Shown in pieces: positions 1-6,896 of a DNA stretch of 16,971 nucleotides (position 1 is the first letter of the stretch; the number at the start of each line of letters is the position of its first letter). The position numbers and the translations under genes were made by a program. The stretch lies in assembly GCA_002293265.1 (NCBI GenBank), contig DBCW01000003.1, positions 18,157-35,127 on the forward strand. Reading direction: 5' to 3'. The stretch is from Eggerthellales bacterium UBA948 (GTDB lineage Bacteria; Actinomycetota; Coriobacteriia; Coriobacteriales; UBA8131). The notes under the pieces were generated by a model. It saw nothing but the letters and a program-made list of their open reading frames with translations, was not told the origin of the DNA and made no database searches.

Positions 1-260
1 CTTTCTAAGCCAAAACCCATTCTAAGTTACTTCTTTGATTGAAATGCAAGTAACAATAATAAACAAAATCAAAGCTCAAGGCATGCAACACCACAGTTTT
101 GACAACAAATTACTAAAAATCTTTTAAGTTTTTGGATTTTCTTACATAAGCCTTGTAAATACTACGACTTCGTTTGTTAGGCTAGGCACTAAGTTTCTTC
201 CTAACGCAGTGTCAGTAAGAGCGCCAACCATAAGACAAACTCGTGCCAGGATGTTGTTTC
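1..260. other. AT-rich non-coding region downstream of the VanW gene
   Basis: No credible gene is visible in this stretch, which is clearly richer in A and T than the rest of the window. It lies downstream of the stop codon of the VanW-family gene, so it should hold that transcript's 3' end. The only structure found is a weak inverted repeat, GTTAGG at 176-181 with CCTAAC at 200-205; the loop is long and no clear T-run follows, so it is not called a terminator. A TTGACA on the plus strand at 99-104 has no good -10 partner. Confidence 0.5.
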
Positions 261-2366
261 CTAGTCTTCTGTGCCGGCATCGTCATTTTGACCGGGTTTG
301 GTCTGCTTGTCGTCCTCATCATCTTTGTTGTCTTCTTTTTTCTTGTCCTCATCCTTATCCGGCTTATCGCTGATCTCAGTGATTTCAGTTTCCGGGGCAT
401 AGACCGACTTAAAATCGGTCTTTCTTAATAGCTGTCCGTTTTTGTCGTATACATATCTCGTAACAACTATTGTGCGACCTTTTACACCTTCTTGCTTAAT
501 GCGTTTCTCGCCGGCCTTTAGATCAGGATTCACTACTTCCTTTTTTTGAAAGTCAGTGCGATTTGTAAAGCCTGTATCTTCAACCTCTACTCTATATCCC
601 GGATCAGTTCCCCATAACGTACATGTAAGCGCAGAGTTAGTGTAGCTCATCGTCATCAATATGTGACCACCGGTATCGTTTTCAAACTTTAAATCCGGCC
701 ATTGCCAAGAGACTGCTGCATCGCGTCCTGCCGGATAGGCTATCAGATAAAACCCGTGGTTGACACGCTCATTAATCGGAAGACCTGCGTCAAAAGCAGC
801 GTTAAATACTGTGGTCGCTACCTGACATATTCCACCGCCTATCTCATCAACATACTCTCCGGCTACGATCGACGTGGCTTTTTTGAACCCACGTGCTTCA
901 TTGCATTCACCGGCAGTTCCATGAAATGACCAGGTGCCGCCCGGAGCGATCATCGAGTTATTTAAAAGATCTGCAGCCAGCTGGATATTGGTTACCTTAT
1001 TTGCTGACGCAACCGTAAACTCTGTGGTATAGCTGGCGATCTTATCTTTAATATTCATCGCATTGGCATCTTCGGCTGTAAACTCCGGCTCAAGATCTGT
1101 TACAGCTAAAGCAATTTCTCTCTTAGCTGTGGAATGGTTTTCTCCAAATAGAATGTCGTATAGATCAGTGGATACTTTTTTGTAGTTTATACCGGTGCCA
1201 TTTGTACCCGCAACAACTTGAATCCGATCACCGGATAGTTCAAAACGAGCATCAATTGGCTTTATGCCCGGATCACGATCTCCAATAATGGCTTTGAGCC
1301 CGGTCTCGAGCTTATCTGTGTCTACCCAAGGAACGAGCTTTGCGTCTGCCCCATTTCCCTCTTCGGTGACAGAGACCCAAGAACCTATGCCGGAGGAATC
1401 AACCGTCCAAGGCTCTTCGCTTCCGTAAACCAAATCTACACTTTGAGAAACTCGCTCCTCGACCATCTTGGCAACTTGCAACGCCTGATCATAGTTGATA
1501 TTTAAAGACATCATTGCCATAGGCACGGCAAAAGCACGCTCTGTTCCCAAAAATGCATTGCCTAGCTGTGTAGTAAAAGCATCATGGTCAACACTGTTGC
1601 CGGCACGACCGTCTTTAGCCACAAAACTTCCATCAACATACTCAACACTGGCATTTACCATCTCCCAGCCGATGGATTTTGTGAGCATGGACTCCAAAAC
1701 ACCAATATGCGCCGGATCAAAACTGAGCGAGGCAGGCAGATTAACACCACCACCAAAACTTGCCTTGAATCGGTTGGCAAGGAAATCTGATCCCCGACCG
1801 ATCGCGTAAGCCTCGTTAGCTAAAGCGGTTGAATCAAATGAAAGCCCTGCATTGCTTGAATTAAGCAGCCAGGAAGTACTTGCAGCACTCTCATCACTTT
1901 GATCATATTCTGAACCTTCCGGCGCGATCTCTACAGTAGATTCATTAACTCCCGCCGCCAGTGCCTCTCTGTTTGCGAAAAGCGCAACAGGAGTATTGCC
2001 AGTGACAGCTGTCAGCTCTTGGTCAATAAAAGCCGCAGCTTCCTCAGTGGTAAGCCCGCCAACATCGATACCTTGAACCGTGACACCACTATGTATTTTT
2101 CCAAGATTACCCACAATATCGCTAACAGCAATAAAAGCAATTAGAGCCACTACTACAATGACAATGCCCAAAGTTATTTTTTTGGGAGAAATTCCACCAC
2201 GCATTTTGCTTGATCGTCCTGATGATCTTACAGAGCTGGATCGATCACTTCGCACGGCACTATGTACGGCTGTTTGACGAGTAAATGTTTTGTTGTTCCC
2301 ACCGCTTGAATCTCCATGGCTGTTAGAGCTTGGCCTACGGCGAGGTGTTATGCTCTGTCGGCTCAT
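261..2366 (-). CDS. VanW-family membrane-anchored cell-wall protein
   Basis: A 701-residue protein. Residues 1-63 form a Ser/Arg-rich, positively charged, probably cytoplasmic head. Residues 64-83 are a single hydrophobic segment that would act as an uncleaved signal anchor, leaving the rest outside. Residues about 90-440 resemble the peptidoglycan-binding/YoaR-like region usually found before VanW domains. Residues about 444-592 are the VanW domain, with the family's EIGGGICQVATTVFNAA and INERVNHG blocks. Residues about 593-660 look like a G5-type beta domain, and 661-701 are a charged D/K/E-rich tail. VanW proteins occur in some glycopeptide-resistance clusters, but the biochemical role is unknown and most members are housekeeping wall proteins; nothing here indicates resistance. 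The start codon overlaps the pgsA stop as ATGA, and an AAGGAG lies 12 bases upstream, suggesting coupled translation. Family assignment is firm; function is not. Confidence 0.85.
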   Translation of the reverse strand: MSRQSITPRRRPSSNSHGDSSGGNNKTFTRQTAVHSAVRSDRSSSVRSSGRSSKMRGGISPKKITLGIVIVVVALIAFIAVSDIVGNLGKIHSGVTVQGIDVGGLTTEEAAAFIDQELTAVTGNTPVALFANREALAAGVNESTVEIAPEGSEYDQSDESAASTSWLLNSSNAGLSFDSTALANEAYAIGRGSDFLANRFKASFGGGVNLPASLSFDPAHIGVLESMLTKSIGWEMVNASVEYVDGSFVAKDGRAGNSVDHDAFTTQLGNAFLGTERAFAVPMAMMSLNINYDQALQVAKMVEERVSQSVDLVYGSEEPWTVDSSGIGSWVSVTEEGNGADAKLVPWVDTDKLETGLKAIIGDRDPGIKPIDARFELSGDRIQVVAGTNGTGINYKKVSTDLYDILFGENHSTAKREIALAVTDLEPEFTAEDANAMNIKDKIASYTTEFTVASANKVTNIQLAADLLNNSMIAPGGTWSFHGTAGECNEARGFKKATSIVAGEYVDEIGGGICQVATTVFNAAFDAGLPINERVNHGFYLIAYPAGRDAAVSWQWPDLKFENDTGGHILMTMSYTNSALTCTLWGTDPGYRVEVEDTGFTNRTDFQKKEVVNPDLKAGEKRIKQEGVKGRTIVVTRYVYDKNGQLLRKTDFKSVYAPETEITEISDKPDKDEDKKKEDNKDDEDDKQTKPGQNDDAGTED

Positions 2367-3130
2367 AACTCGCGCACACTCCTTGCAGGTGGTGCGCCTC
2401 GCTTTTGGGGCGGTGAATTATCGTCTTCTGAATGAGACACACTTGCACAGTTTTGACCTGCGTCCTTAGCTTTATCATCGATATCTGTCGCGCTTGCCAA
2501 AACCGATTTTTGTCGATCAGCATAAGCATCACTAAGATGAGGGCGAACGCCTCGATAAATATAATAAGCTGCCGTAATAAGCGAAGCTATCGTGCCAATG
2601 TAAATCAGCCAAATGCCGAGCGGTGCCGATTCTTGTCCCCATCCGGGCAAAAGAGATGATTGAAGCACATTTACACCGCCGAGTATCGGCCACATTATAA
2701 CAAGCGAACAAAAGCCTGCCATAAGCAGCGCTGTTGCAAGTTTGCCGAGGAAGATAACTTTGAAATCGCGATTGTATTTGCGCATTTGATAAATAGTGAC
2801 CAACATCATGCAGGCATCACGTGCAATCAACACAACAAGAATCCACAGAGGAAGCCGTCCGACAACAAACAAAGAAACAACCGCAACCACAATAAAAATG
2901 CGATCGATCGCCGGGTCAAGCTTTTGCCCGAGCTTCGACACTGAGTTTGTGGCGCGAGCAATATGACCATCGACAAAATCCGTTAAGGCGGCAATCATCA
3001 ATACCAAAAACGCTGCAAAATTGTTTTCGTACTGCACTAATAAGATGAAGAAAACGGGCAGTAACAAAAGGCGTGCTATCGAAAGCAAGTTGGGAATAGT
3101 AAATATCTTGTTTGTTGCTTCTTGTTGCAC
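2363..3130 (-). CDS. pgsA: CDP-alcohol phosphatidyltransferase (PgsA or Cls type)
   Basis: An integral membrane enzyme of 255 residues that transfers a phosphatidyl group from CDP-diacylglycerol to an alcohol. The family signature is complete: D51, D54-G55, A58-R59, G68, D72 and D76 with exact family spacing (D-x2-D-G-x2-A-R-x8-G-x3-D-x3-D). Hydrophobic segments flank it. The most likely product is phosphatidylglycerol phosphate (PgsA), but actinobacterial cardiolipin synthases share this fold and signature, so the acceptor cannot be fixed from sequence. The last ~50 residues are a hydrophilic extension not usual for PgsA. The start is GTG, chosen because AGAGG sits 5 bases upstream. Its substrate is made by CdsA, encoded further upstream. 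It follows the ech terminator and carries its own possible promoter, and its stop overlaps the VanW gene start. Confidence 0.85.
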   Translation of the reverse strand: MQQEATNKIFTIPNLLSIARLLLLPVFFILLVQYENNFAAFLVLMIAALTDFVDGHIARATNSVSKLGQKLDPAIDRIFIVVAVVSLFVVGRLPLWILVVLIARDACMMLVTIYQMRKYNRDFKVIFLGKLATALLMAGFCSLVIMWPILGGVNVLQSSLLPGWGQESAPLGIWLIYIGTIASLITAAYYIYRGVRPHLSDAYADRQKSVLASATDIDDKAKDAGQNCASVSHSEDDNSPPQKRGAPPARSVREL

Positions 3131-3166
3131 AATTACCTCTTGTGGTTATAGTTATTCCTCGCCGTT

Positions 3167-3172
3167 AGTATA
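3167..3172 (-). promoter_or_regulatory. Possible -10 element for pgsA
   Basis: TATACT on the minus strand, about 37 bases before the pgsA GTG. The hexamer 17 bases further upstream is only TTAGTT, so the -35 is weak and falls inside the ech terminator hairpin. The overlap would place the pgsA-vanW promoter right at the end of the ech transcript. Called from the match alone. Confidence 0.35.
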
Positions 3173-3207
3173 AACGAAAACTGCCCGGTAACTAAAGCCC
3201 GAGCAGT
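3170..3207 (-). terminator. Rho-independent terminator of the ech operon
   Basis: On the minus strand a 9-bp stem forms between 3199-3207 and 3180-3188 (ACTGCTCGG with CCGGGCAGT, one G-U pair), with a 10-base loop, followed by TTTTCGTTT. It lies about 88 bases after the echF stop and before pgsA, so it most likely ends the hydrogenase transcript. Confidence 0.6.
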
Positions 3208-3294
3208 CGCTGTTTACATGATGTTAAACAAATATTTGCTCAAAATCACTCTATTTCTTGTGTCGTTTAAACTTTAAGCAAATCACCTATATTA

Positions 3295-3741
3295 CTAAGT
3301 TGCTTTGGTGTCTTTGGCATCTTTAGCTGCCTTGGCTTTTGCAATACGCTCAGCCTTCTCTTTTTCGGCAGCTTCCTTGGCAGCTTTTTCTTCTGCTGTA
3401 AGCTCCGGTTTTTTGATCGTTACCGTACTCATTTCGGTGGCTGCCTTTGTGTAGTCCGGCTTCATGTCCAGGCAGGTCTTAGGGCAAGCTCTTACACAGG
3501 AATAGCACTGTATACAAGCAAACCTATTGATCGTCCAAGTCTCATCCGGCTTATTTACCGTAATGGCATAAGTTGGACAACGCTTTTCGCAAATACCGCA
3601 AAGAATGCAGGTCTTGATATCGCAAGCAATATGACCCTTGGTCATTTTTGTATATGTTGGCGCAACCACCGGATACATCTTTGTAGCCGGTTTTTTTACC
3701 AGATTTTTAAACGACATTTTTGTTAGATGAAAACTACCCAT
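3295..3741 (-). CDS. echF: Ech hydrogenase polyferredoxin subunit EchF
   Basis: A 148-residue subunit with two [4Fe-4S] ferredoxin motifs, ligands C45, C48, C51, C55 and C76, C79, C82, C86. In Ech hydrogenases and HycF/HyfH/NuoI relatives this subunit passes electrons from soluble ferredoxin to the small subunit at the cytoplasmic face. Residues 9-25 (MSFKNLVKKPATKMYPV) resemble the usual family N-terminus. Residues from about 100 to the end are a Lys/Ala/Glu-rich helical tail not needed for cluster binding. The first ATG has a fair ribosome site (AGGA, 8 bases upstream) overlapping the echE stop; the ATG at 3717 fits the family's usual N-terminus better but has no such site, so the true start may be either. 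It is the last gene of the operon. Confidence 0.88.
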   Translation of the reverse strand: MGSFHLTKMSFKNLVKKPATKMYPVVAPTYTKMTKGHIACDIKTCILCGICEKRCPTYAITVNKPDETWTINRFACIQCYSCVRACPKTCLDMKPDYTKAATEMSTVTIKKPELTAEEKAAKEAAEKEKAERIAKAKAAKDAKDTKAT

Positions 3742-3751
3742 AGAGCATATC

Positions 3752-4840
3752 CTACCTCTCTGTGCAGCTGATGCAAGGGTCGATGGTCAAGACATTTAGC
3801 GGCACATCGGCAAGATCGCAGCCTTGCAGGGTCTGAACCATACCGGCAACATTTTGCGACGTGGGCGTGCGAATGCGGAACCGCTCCAAAAACTTTGTGC
3901 CATTTCCTTTAGCAAAATAATAGCATTCACCACGAGGTTGCTCTAAGCGCGATACAGCATACGATCCTGCCTCGGGTGTACCTTTTATCTTTTGATTATA
4001 TGGTCCATCAGGAATCTTATCTACCAGCTCCTTTATGATATCCACAGACTGAATTATCTCTAAAGCACGCACTTCTGAGCGAGCATAACCATCACCATCG
4101 TTTGAGGTTATCAACTTGAAATCGGCCAGATCACCATATGCCCCAAAGCCAAACATCCTAATGTCTTCTTCCAGACCGGAAGCCCTGCCAAAAGGACCTA
4201 CGCAAGCAGCTTTAAAAGCATCTTCTTTAGAAATATATCCAACACCAACAAGACGGCTTTTTACCGATCTGTCTTTAAGGAACACTTTTAATAACTGCTT
4301 ATACTCAACAATCATTTTATCAAGACGTTCTACGATGCCTTTAAGCTCGCTGTTTTCTATGTCTTGTTCTACTCCGCCAACATTACAAGCTGTAAGTATC
4401 ACACGACCACCGGTGGTCTCCTCAAAAATGTCGAGGACGACCTCACGTAAACGCCAGCACTGCATGAATAGATTCTCATAACCAAAAGCATCAGCCAAAA
4501 GACCCAGCCAGAGCATGTGAGAGTGGATCCTGGAGAGCTCATGCCATATCACGCGCAGATACTCAGCACGCTTTGGCACTTCGATCTTCATCAAAGCTTC
4601 AATAGTCTCGGAGTACCCAAGGCTGTGTCCAAATGCGCAAATGCCGCAGATTCGCTCTGCTACCAGGACAAATTGCATGTAATCTTTTTTGGATACCAGC
4701 TTTTCAAGGCCGCGATGCACAAAACCTATTTGGGGAATCGCTTCCAATACTTTCTCGTCCTCTATTACCAGATCCAAGTGCAGTGGCTCCGGAAGCACCG
4801 GGTGTTGTGGTCCAAAGGGGATGACTGTTTTGTTTCCCAT
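3752..4840 (-). CDS. echE: Ech [NiFe] hydrogenase large subunit EchE
   Basis: The catalytic subunit of a group 4 energy-converting [NiFe] hydrogenase, where protons are reduced to H2. It has 362 residues, the usual length. The N-terminal FGPQHPVLPEP block is typical of the NuoD/HycE/EchE family. All four nickel ligands are present: C65 and C68 in ERICGICAFGHS, and C356 and C359 in DPCISCTER. Keeping both Cys pairs separates it from the complex I subunit NuoD, which has lost them. The protein ends at the final R of DPCISCTER, so there is no C-terminal peptide for a maturation protease to remove. The start ATG has GGGGG about 10 bases upstream, formed by the last codons of echD; echF follows 10 bases later. 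Confidence 0.93.
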   Translation of the reverse strand: MGNKTVIPFGPQHPVLPEPLHLDLVIEDEKVLEAIPQIGFVHRGLEKLVSKKDYMQFVLVAERICGICAFGHSLGYSETIEALMKIEVPKRAEYLRVIWHELSRIHSHMLWLGLLADAFGYENLFMQCWRLREVVLDIFEETTGGRVILTACNVGGVEQDIENSELKGIVERLDKMIVEYKQLLKVFLKDRSVKSRLVGVGYISKEDAFKAACVGPFGRASGLEEDIRMFGFGAYGDLADFKLITSNDGDGYARSEVRALEIIQSVDIIKELVDKIPDGPYNQKIKGTPEAGSYAVSRLEQPRGECYYFAKGNGTKFLERFRIRTPTSQNVAGMVQTLQGCDLADVPLNVLTIDPCISCTER

Positions 4841-4842
4841 AG

Positions 4843-5451
4843 TTAGTTATCCCCCTTCGCGGAGCTGTCGTTGTCGTGAGTATGGATTCCTGCCTGCGCA
4901 GGAATGACAGAGGAGGGCGCGGAGCTGTCGTTGTCGTGAGTATGGATTTTTGCCTGCGCAGGGATAACAGCAGAGGGCGCAGAATTATCCACGACGTCTG
5001 AGGAGGTGGCTACAGATGCTACTATCGGTACTTCAGTTGCGTCAATGGCCACATCCAACGCAACCGGAGCACTGTCATAAGCTGCCTTACGAGCTTGAAC
5101 AGAGTCAGGATTCATTGGTGTGGGTATAGACACCTTGTAGAACTTGCCGTCAAAGTCAATTGAAATGCCTGAGAAGCGCACTCCAAACAGGTCGTATGTC
5201 TCATTCTCAAAAAAGAAAGCATTGGGAAAGCGCCCGGAAACTGACGGGATAGTAGAACCGTTTTCTACAGTAAAGCGTAAGTTCTCCATCGGCAGTCCAT
5301 TGGAAAAGCTATAGATCAGCTCCACACCGCCTTGAATGGCGCTGCCGCAAATGTTTACAAAGCGCCAACCGCGCGCATCGTAATCTTCTACCTTTGTCAT
5401 AAGCTCATCAGCGCTTATGTCGATGAACACTTGTGGTTTTTCGTTAATCAT
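4843..5451 (-). CDS. echD: Ech hydrogenase 30-kDa-type subunit EchD with repeat-derived tail
   Basis: Residues 1-115 match the complex I 30-kDa (NuoC-like) family, with the FENETYDLFG signature at 81-90; in Ech this small subunit packs against the large and small hydrogenase subunits. At 202 residues it is much longer than I would expect for EchD. The extra 85 or so residues are an Ala/Ser/Val/Asp-rich linker (about 118-156), then two copies of a 20-residue unit, 157-176 and 177-196, each containing VIPAQA-IHTHDND, ending in SAKGDN. The tail is encoded by a 60-bp tandem repeat carrying a palindrome and looks like inserted repeat DNA read in frame, not part of the fold. A strong GGAGGTG lies before the ATG and overlaps the end of echC; the gene stops two bases before echE. 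Confidence 0.88.
   Translation of the reverse strand: MINEKPQVFIDISADELMTKVEDYDARGWRFVNICGSAIQGGVELIYSFSNGLPMENLRFTVENGSTIPSVSGRFPNAFFFENETYDLFGVRFSGISIDFDGKFYKVSIPTPMNPDSVQARKAAYDSAPVALDVAIDATEVPIVASVATSSDVVDNSAPSAVIPAQAKIHTHDNDSSAPSSVIPAQAGIHTHDNDSSAKGDN
4861..4980. repeat. Two tandem 60-bp repeats, each with a central palindrome
   Basis: Bases 4861-4920 and 4921-4980 match at 54 of 60 positions by direct comparison. The first copy holds a perfect inverted repeat, ATTCCTGC at 4886-4893 and GCAGGAAT at 4898-4905, around CTGC. The second copy has the corresponding arms ATTTTTGC and GCAGGGAT, which no longer pair fully. The sequence resembles widespread ATTCC...GGAAT palindromic repeats (such as the Neisseria dRS3 type), whose translation often reads VIPAQAGI. 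A weaker trace of a third unit may begin at 4981. The whole block lies in the echD reading frame; 60 is a multiple of three, so the frame survives duplication. Confidence 0.92.
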
Positions 5452-5456
5452 CAGCT

Positions 5457-5993
5457 TTAAGCACCTCCTAGCGTGGCTTTCAAAGCTGCCTCGCGAACCG
5501 TTTGTCCATCTACGATCTTCTTGGCAGCAGTCACGTCATCTTCCAGATTTACACTCAGGTCTTGCTTGTTTGCGAGCTTGGCGCGCTTTTCTTCTAATAT
5601 GCCTAATCCGGTGACAACGGCATCGATAATCGCTTCCGGTCTGACCGCGCATCCGGGAGCATACACATCCACAGGAATGGCAACATCAATGCCGCCTAAG
5701 GTGTTATAACACTCCTTAAAGATGCCGCCGGTCGTGGCACACACGCCGCAAGCAATTACAACTTTTGGCTCCAGCATCTGCTCATATATCTGCTGCACAA
5801 CCTTAATGTTTTGTTCATTCACAGAGCCGGTCACCAAAAAGATGTCGGCATGTTTTGGGTTTCCGGTATTTATGATGCCAAAACGCTCAACATCATACAT
5901 TGGAGTAAGGCAGGCCAAGACCTCAATGTCACACCCATTACAGCTTGAGGCATCATAGTGGACCAGCCACGGTGATTTTATCGTCGATGACAT
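5457..5993 (-). CDS. echC: Ech hydrogenase small subunit EchC
   Basis: A 178-residue electron-transfer subunit of the NuoB/HycG/EchC family. It carries the single [4Fe-4S] cluster next to the nickel site, with likely ligands C18 and C21 (SSCNGCDIEV), C85 (ACGVC) and C115 (APGCAVRPE). The lack of extra Cys-rich domains fits group 4 hydrogenases, whose small subunit has one cluster. Residues beyond about 140 are a short hydrophilic end. The ATG is preceded by GGAGG, and this site overlaps the end of echB; the last codons in turn form the site for echD. The tight spacing supports one transcript and near-equal output of the subunits. Confidence 0.92.
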   Translation of the reverse strand: MSSTIKSPWLVHYDASSCNGCDIEVLACLTPMYDVERFGIINTGNPKHADIFLVTGSVNEQNIKVVQQIYEQMLEPKVVIACGVCATTGGIFKECYNTLGGIDVAIPVDVYAPGCAVRPEAIIDAVVTGLGILEEKRAKLANKQDLSVNLEDDVTAAKKIVDGQTVREAALKATLGGA

Positions 5994-6005
5994 CCAGCAA
6001 ACCTC

Positions 6006-6896
6006 CTAAAATATTACCTGGATGAGAACCATGTTTATAGCAACGCACACCAAGGTGACGATCCAGCTGCTAGCCAGCATGAACTGCCATTTGACACGCG
6101 CGAAGTTGTTATCGATAAATACTTCCAACAGATATACTAAAATCATTCCCACAATTGCTACAACAACGCCTATCCAGCTGCCCCATACGAGGAAGAGTCC
6201 TACCCAACCAAGGAAGAGCACTGTCTCATACCAGTGGATGATCTCTACAATCGCCAACGTGCGTCCGGTCATCTCAGTAGATATGCCTTTTACAAGCTCC
6301 GTATGAGCGTGATGTGAGTAGCTGAGGTCAAATGGTGACTTGCGCAGCTTGATGGTGAGAATGAACAACAACCCGATAAACACAAATGGCAGAGCAACGA
6401 TCAGCGGGCGATCAAGCGCAAATACTGCTCCTACGTTGAATGTGCCTTCGCCGAGCATCGGAATCGTAGCCATATAAAAAGTCACAGCCATTAATATGAC
6501 CATTGGCTCGTACGCCATGACCTGTATAATCTCACGCTCTGCACCGATCTCAGCAAATGGAGAGCGAGTTGAATACGCTGCAATAATGAAAAACAATGTT
6601 GCCAGCATCAAAATAAAGATGACGAGTAAGAAGTTGCCACCGGCAAAGAAGAATGCCCCGGCCAACACGGTAAATACCATCGATAAGAAAACATAAAACC
6701 CTTGAAAGCTATGAGTCACCGAATCGTCTTTTGCGAGCAGTTTTTTAACGTCATAAAACGGCTGCAAAATTGGCGGTCCAACCCTGCCTTGGAGCCTAGC
6801 CGTGACAATACGATCGGCACCGGCAATGACTCCGCCAATCAGTGGAGCCAAAACAGCAAAAGCCACAAAAGCGACAACAAAGGAGATAATCGTCAC
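6006..6896 (-). CDS. echB: Ech hydrogenase membrane subunit EchB (NuoH/HycD-like)
   Basis: An integral membrane protein of the NuoH/HycD/HyfC/EchB family, which anchors the catalytic arm and links electron flow to ion pumping. Family blocks, numbered from the start chosen here: RLQGRVGPPILQPFYD at about 34-50, SPFAEIGAEREIIQ at about 112-126 and a KSPFD...HTELVKG block at about 186-204. About eight hydrophobic segments are visible. I favour the GTG at 6896: it overlaps the echA stop as GTGA and has GGGGGTGG 5-6 bases upstream. An in-frame ATG at 6911 would add five residues but has no good ribosome site. With the GTG start the protein is 296 residues. Confidence 0.9.
   Translation of the reverse strand: MTIISFVVAFVAFAVLAPLIGGVIAGADRIVTARLQGRVGPPILQPFYDVKKLLAKDDSVTHSFQGFYVFLSMVFTVLAGAFFFAGGNFLLVIFILMLATLFFIIAAYSTRSPFAEIGAEREIIQVMAYEPMVILMAVTFYMATIPMLGEGTFNVGAVFALDRPLIVALPFVFIGLLFILTIKLRKSPFDLSYSHHAHTELVKGISTEMTGRTLAIVEIIHWYETVLFLGWVGLFLVWGSWIGVVVAIVGMILVYLLEVFIDNNFARVKWQFMLASSWIVTLVCVAINMVLIQVIF

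Noticed and set aside
176..205. Terminator after the VanW gene (GTTAGG...CCTAAC)
   Set aside because: Six-base stem with an 18-base loop and no T-run.
261..2366. Vancomycin resistance gene
   Set aside because: VanW domains are common in ordinary wall proteins, and no vanRS/vanHAX-type genes are nearby.
4517..4846. Plus-strand open frames opposite echE, echA, dxr and tsf
   Set aside because: They lie wholly inside well-supported genes, lack ribosome sites and have no recognisable domains; they are shadows.
4861..4980. CRISPR array or tandem-repeat locus
   Set aside because: Only two adjacent 60-bp copies with no spacers, inside the echD reading frame.
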